Source: an uncultured Lachnospiraceae bacterium
GTDB lineage: Bacteria > Bacillota > Clostridia > Lachnospirales > Lachnospiraceae
Length of the DNA stretch: 5,317 nt
NCBI GenBank assembly: GCA_934370915.1
Contig: CAKRNI010000182.1
Coordinates: forward strand, 1 to 5,317
Direction: 5' to 3'
Below the pieces are notes generated by a model. That model worked only from the letters and a program-made list of their open reading frames with translations, did not search any database and was not told the origin of the DNA. The position numbers and the translations under genes are program-made. Below, one piece after another: positions 3,951 to 5,317 of this stretch (positions are counted from its first letter, which is position 1; every line of letters starts with the position of its first letter).

Positions 3951-5317
3951 ATGAAAAAAGGTGAGATCTACACCGGTACAGTGGAAAAGATGGATTTTCC
4001 AAATAAAGGAATCCTCCATATCGGAGAGGAAAAGGTAGTTGTAAAGAATGCGCTCCCGGGGCAGACCGTCGAAATCGCGATCTCCAAGCAGCGCAAAGGA
4101 AGATGCGAGGGAAGACTTCTTAAGGTCGTGATTCCCGCAGCATACGAAAGTACAGAGGGGGCATGTCCTCATCGTGCGGACTGCGGCGGATGTACGTACC
4201 AGACGGTTCCTTATGAGGAACAGTTAAAAATCAAGGAGCGGCAGGTCCGGGCTCTTTTAGATCCGGTTCTTCCGGCGGGCTACAATTTTGAAGGGATCAA
4301 AGGAAGTCCGTTGACAAAGGCATACCGGAACAAAATGGAATTTTCCTTCGGAGATGAGTTTAAGGACGGTCCCATGACTCTGGGAATGCATAAACGCGGC
4401 AGCTTTTATGATATCGTGACCGTGGACCGGTGTGTGCTGGTGCACCCGGACTGCTGTAAGATCTTAAGAGCGACGTTGGATTATTTTACGGAGCACGGAG
4501 CAGCCTTCTATAAAAAAATGGCGCATGTCGGATATCTGAGACATCTTCTTGTCCGCCGCGGTGTGAAGACCGGGGAGATCCTTGTGGATCTTGTGACCTC
4601 CACCCAGACAGAGGGAACCTGGAAGAGTGAACAGAATGAGGAAGCGCTGCTTGAGGGCTGGAAAGAAAAACTTCTGGAACTGGATCTGGAAGGTTCTTTT
4701 GCCGGAATCCTCCACACAGAAAACGACAGCCTCGCGGATGTGGTACAGAATGACCGCACGGTGATCCTTTATGGCCAGGACTTCTTTATGGAAGAGCTTC
4801 TCGGATTAAAATTTAAGATCACTCCATTCTCCTTTTTCCAGACCAACTCTCTCGGTGCAGAGGTGCTCTATGAGACAGCCCGCGAATACATCGGTGAGAC
4901 AGACGGAAGAAAGGTTTTCGATCTTTACAGCGGAACCGGTACCATTGCCCAGATCCTGGCTCCGGCGGCAGAACATGTGACCGGCGTGGAGATCATCGAG
5001 GAAGCTGTTGAGGCGGCGAAGGTGAACGCGGCGCAGAATGGACTGACAAACTGCGACTTCATCGCGGGAGATGTCTTAAAAGTATTAGATACCTTGGAGG
5101 AACGCCCGGATCTCATCGTTTTGGACCCGCCGAGAGACGGAATCCATCCGAAGGCGCTTCCAAAGATCATCGACCATTATGGATGTGAAAGAATGATCTA
5201 TATTTCCTGCAAACCAACGAGCCTTGCGAGAGATCTCGTCGTACTGCAGGCGAAAGGTTATGAGGTCACAAGAGTATGCTGCGTCGACATGTTCCCGGGG
5301 ACGACGCAGGTGGAGAC
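3951..5317 (+). CDS. rlmD: 23S rRNA (uracil-5-)-methyltransferase RlmD/RlmCD (3' end missing)
   Basis: SAM-dependent RNA m5U methyltransferase of the TrmA/RumA family, acting on 23S rRNA U1939; Gram-positive homologues (RlmCD) can also modify U747. Residues 1-60 are a TRAM RNA-binding domain. The [4Fe-4S] cysteines are Cys72, Cys78 and Cys81 (CPHRADCGGC) and Cys161 (DRCVLVH). The SAM-binding fold has Gln297 (QTNS), DLYSGTGT (324-331) and DPPRDG (392-397). The catalytic nucleophile is Cys420 in SCKPTSLARD, and the base is Glu455 in the terminal QVE; the 35-residue spacing equals that of RumA Cys389/Glu424. The window stops at codon 455, and families of this kind end soon after, so only a short tail is missing. 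AAAAGGAG (3931-3938) is 12 bases from the ATG, a rather long spacing. The 100-base gap before the gene holds no clear promoter. Confidence 0.95.
   Translation, partial: MKKGEIYTGTVEKMDFPNKGILHIGEEKVVVKNALPGQTVEIAISKQRKGRCEGRLLKVVIPAAYESTEGACPHRADCGGCTYQTVPYEEQLKIKERQVRALLDPVLPAGYNFEGIKGSPLTKAYRNKMEFSFGDEFKDGPMTLGMHKRGSFYDIVTVDRCVLVHPDCCKILRATLDYFTEHGAAFYKKMAHVGYLRHLLVRRGVKTGEILVDLVTSTQTEGTWKSEQNEEALLEGWKEKLLELDLEGSFAGILHTENDSLADVVQNDRTVILYGQDFFMEELLGLKFKITPFSFFQTNSLGAEVLYETAREYIGETDGRKVFDLYSGTGTIAQILAPAAEHVTGVEIIEEAVEAAKVNAAQNGLTNCDFIAGDVLKVLDTLEERPDLIVLDPPRDGIHPKALPKIIDHYGCERMIYISCKPTSLARDLVVLQAKGYEVTRVCCVDMFPGTTQVE

Overview
The window looks like chromosome from a Gram-positive anaerobe of the class Clostridia, most likely a Lachnospiraceae-type gut bacterium. 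This rests on moderate GC content, strong AGGAGG-type ribosome binding sites, a PcrA-type (not UvrD-type) helicase, a perfect match to the Gram-positive LexA box, and the style of the small genes. I cannot name a genus. All long genes lie on the + strand.

Layout. Bases 1-123 are the 3' end of a gene that resembles the C-terminus of an IlvD/Edd-family dehydratase; an intrinsic terminator follows near 178-223. Bases 224-443 form the control region of the next gene: a cluster of GTTACTGT/ACAGTAAC repeats, then a promoter with a LexA box between its -35 and -10 elements. Bases 444-2804 encode the complete DNA helicase PcrA, including its C-terminal Tudor-like domain. Bases 2805-3457 have no long ORF but are the most interesting part. 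Bases 3458-3784 encode a small single-pass membrane protein with an acidic DFDD repeat, followed by a strong terminator. From 3951 to the window end lies a 23S rRNA uracil-5-methyltransferase (RlmD/RlmCD family), cut off shortly before its stop codon.

The 2.8-3.1 kb gap appears to hold a compact type I toxin-antitoxin-like module that a gene finder would miss. A minus-strand reading frame (2970-3062) encodes a 30-residue hydrophobic peptide behind a perfect AAAGGAGG site, but with ATA where ATG is expected. A convergent plus-strand promoter (TTGATT-17-TATAAT) would make an RNA of about 70 nt ending at a terminator shared by both transcripts. The 5' part of that RNA repeats, in the same order, two blocks of the plus strand opposite the toxin's translation start and 5' leader, so it could pair with the toxin mRNA in trans. 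This is the layout of the enterococcal par (fst) locus, with a different peptide.

Directly upstream of the toxin promoter, 3114-3294 is a run of strong nested inverted repeats with no ORF. It looks like a structured RNA or a small palindromic mobile element. One hairpin resembles those at IS200/IS605-type ends and omega RNAs, but that family assignment is from memory and unproven.

The long genes are housekeeping genes that appear to be separate transcription units, each with its own terminator or promoter. The sequence gives no sign that they form one pathway.
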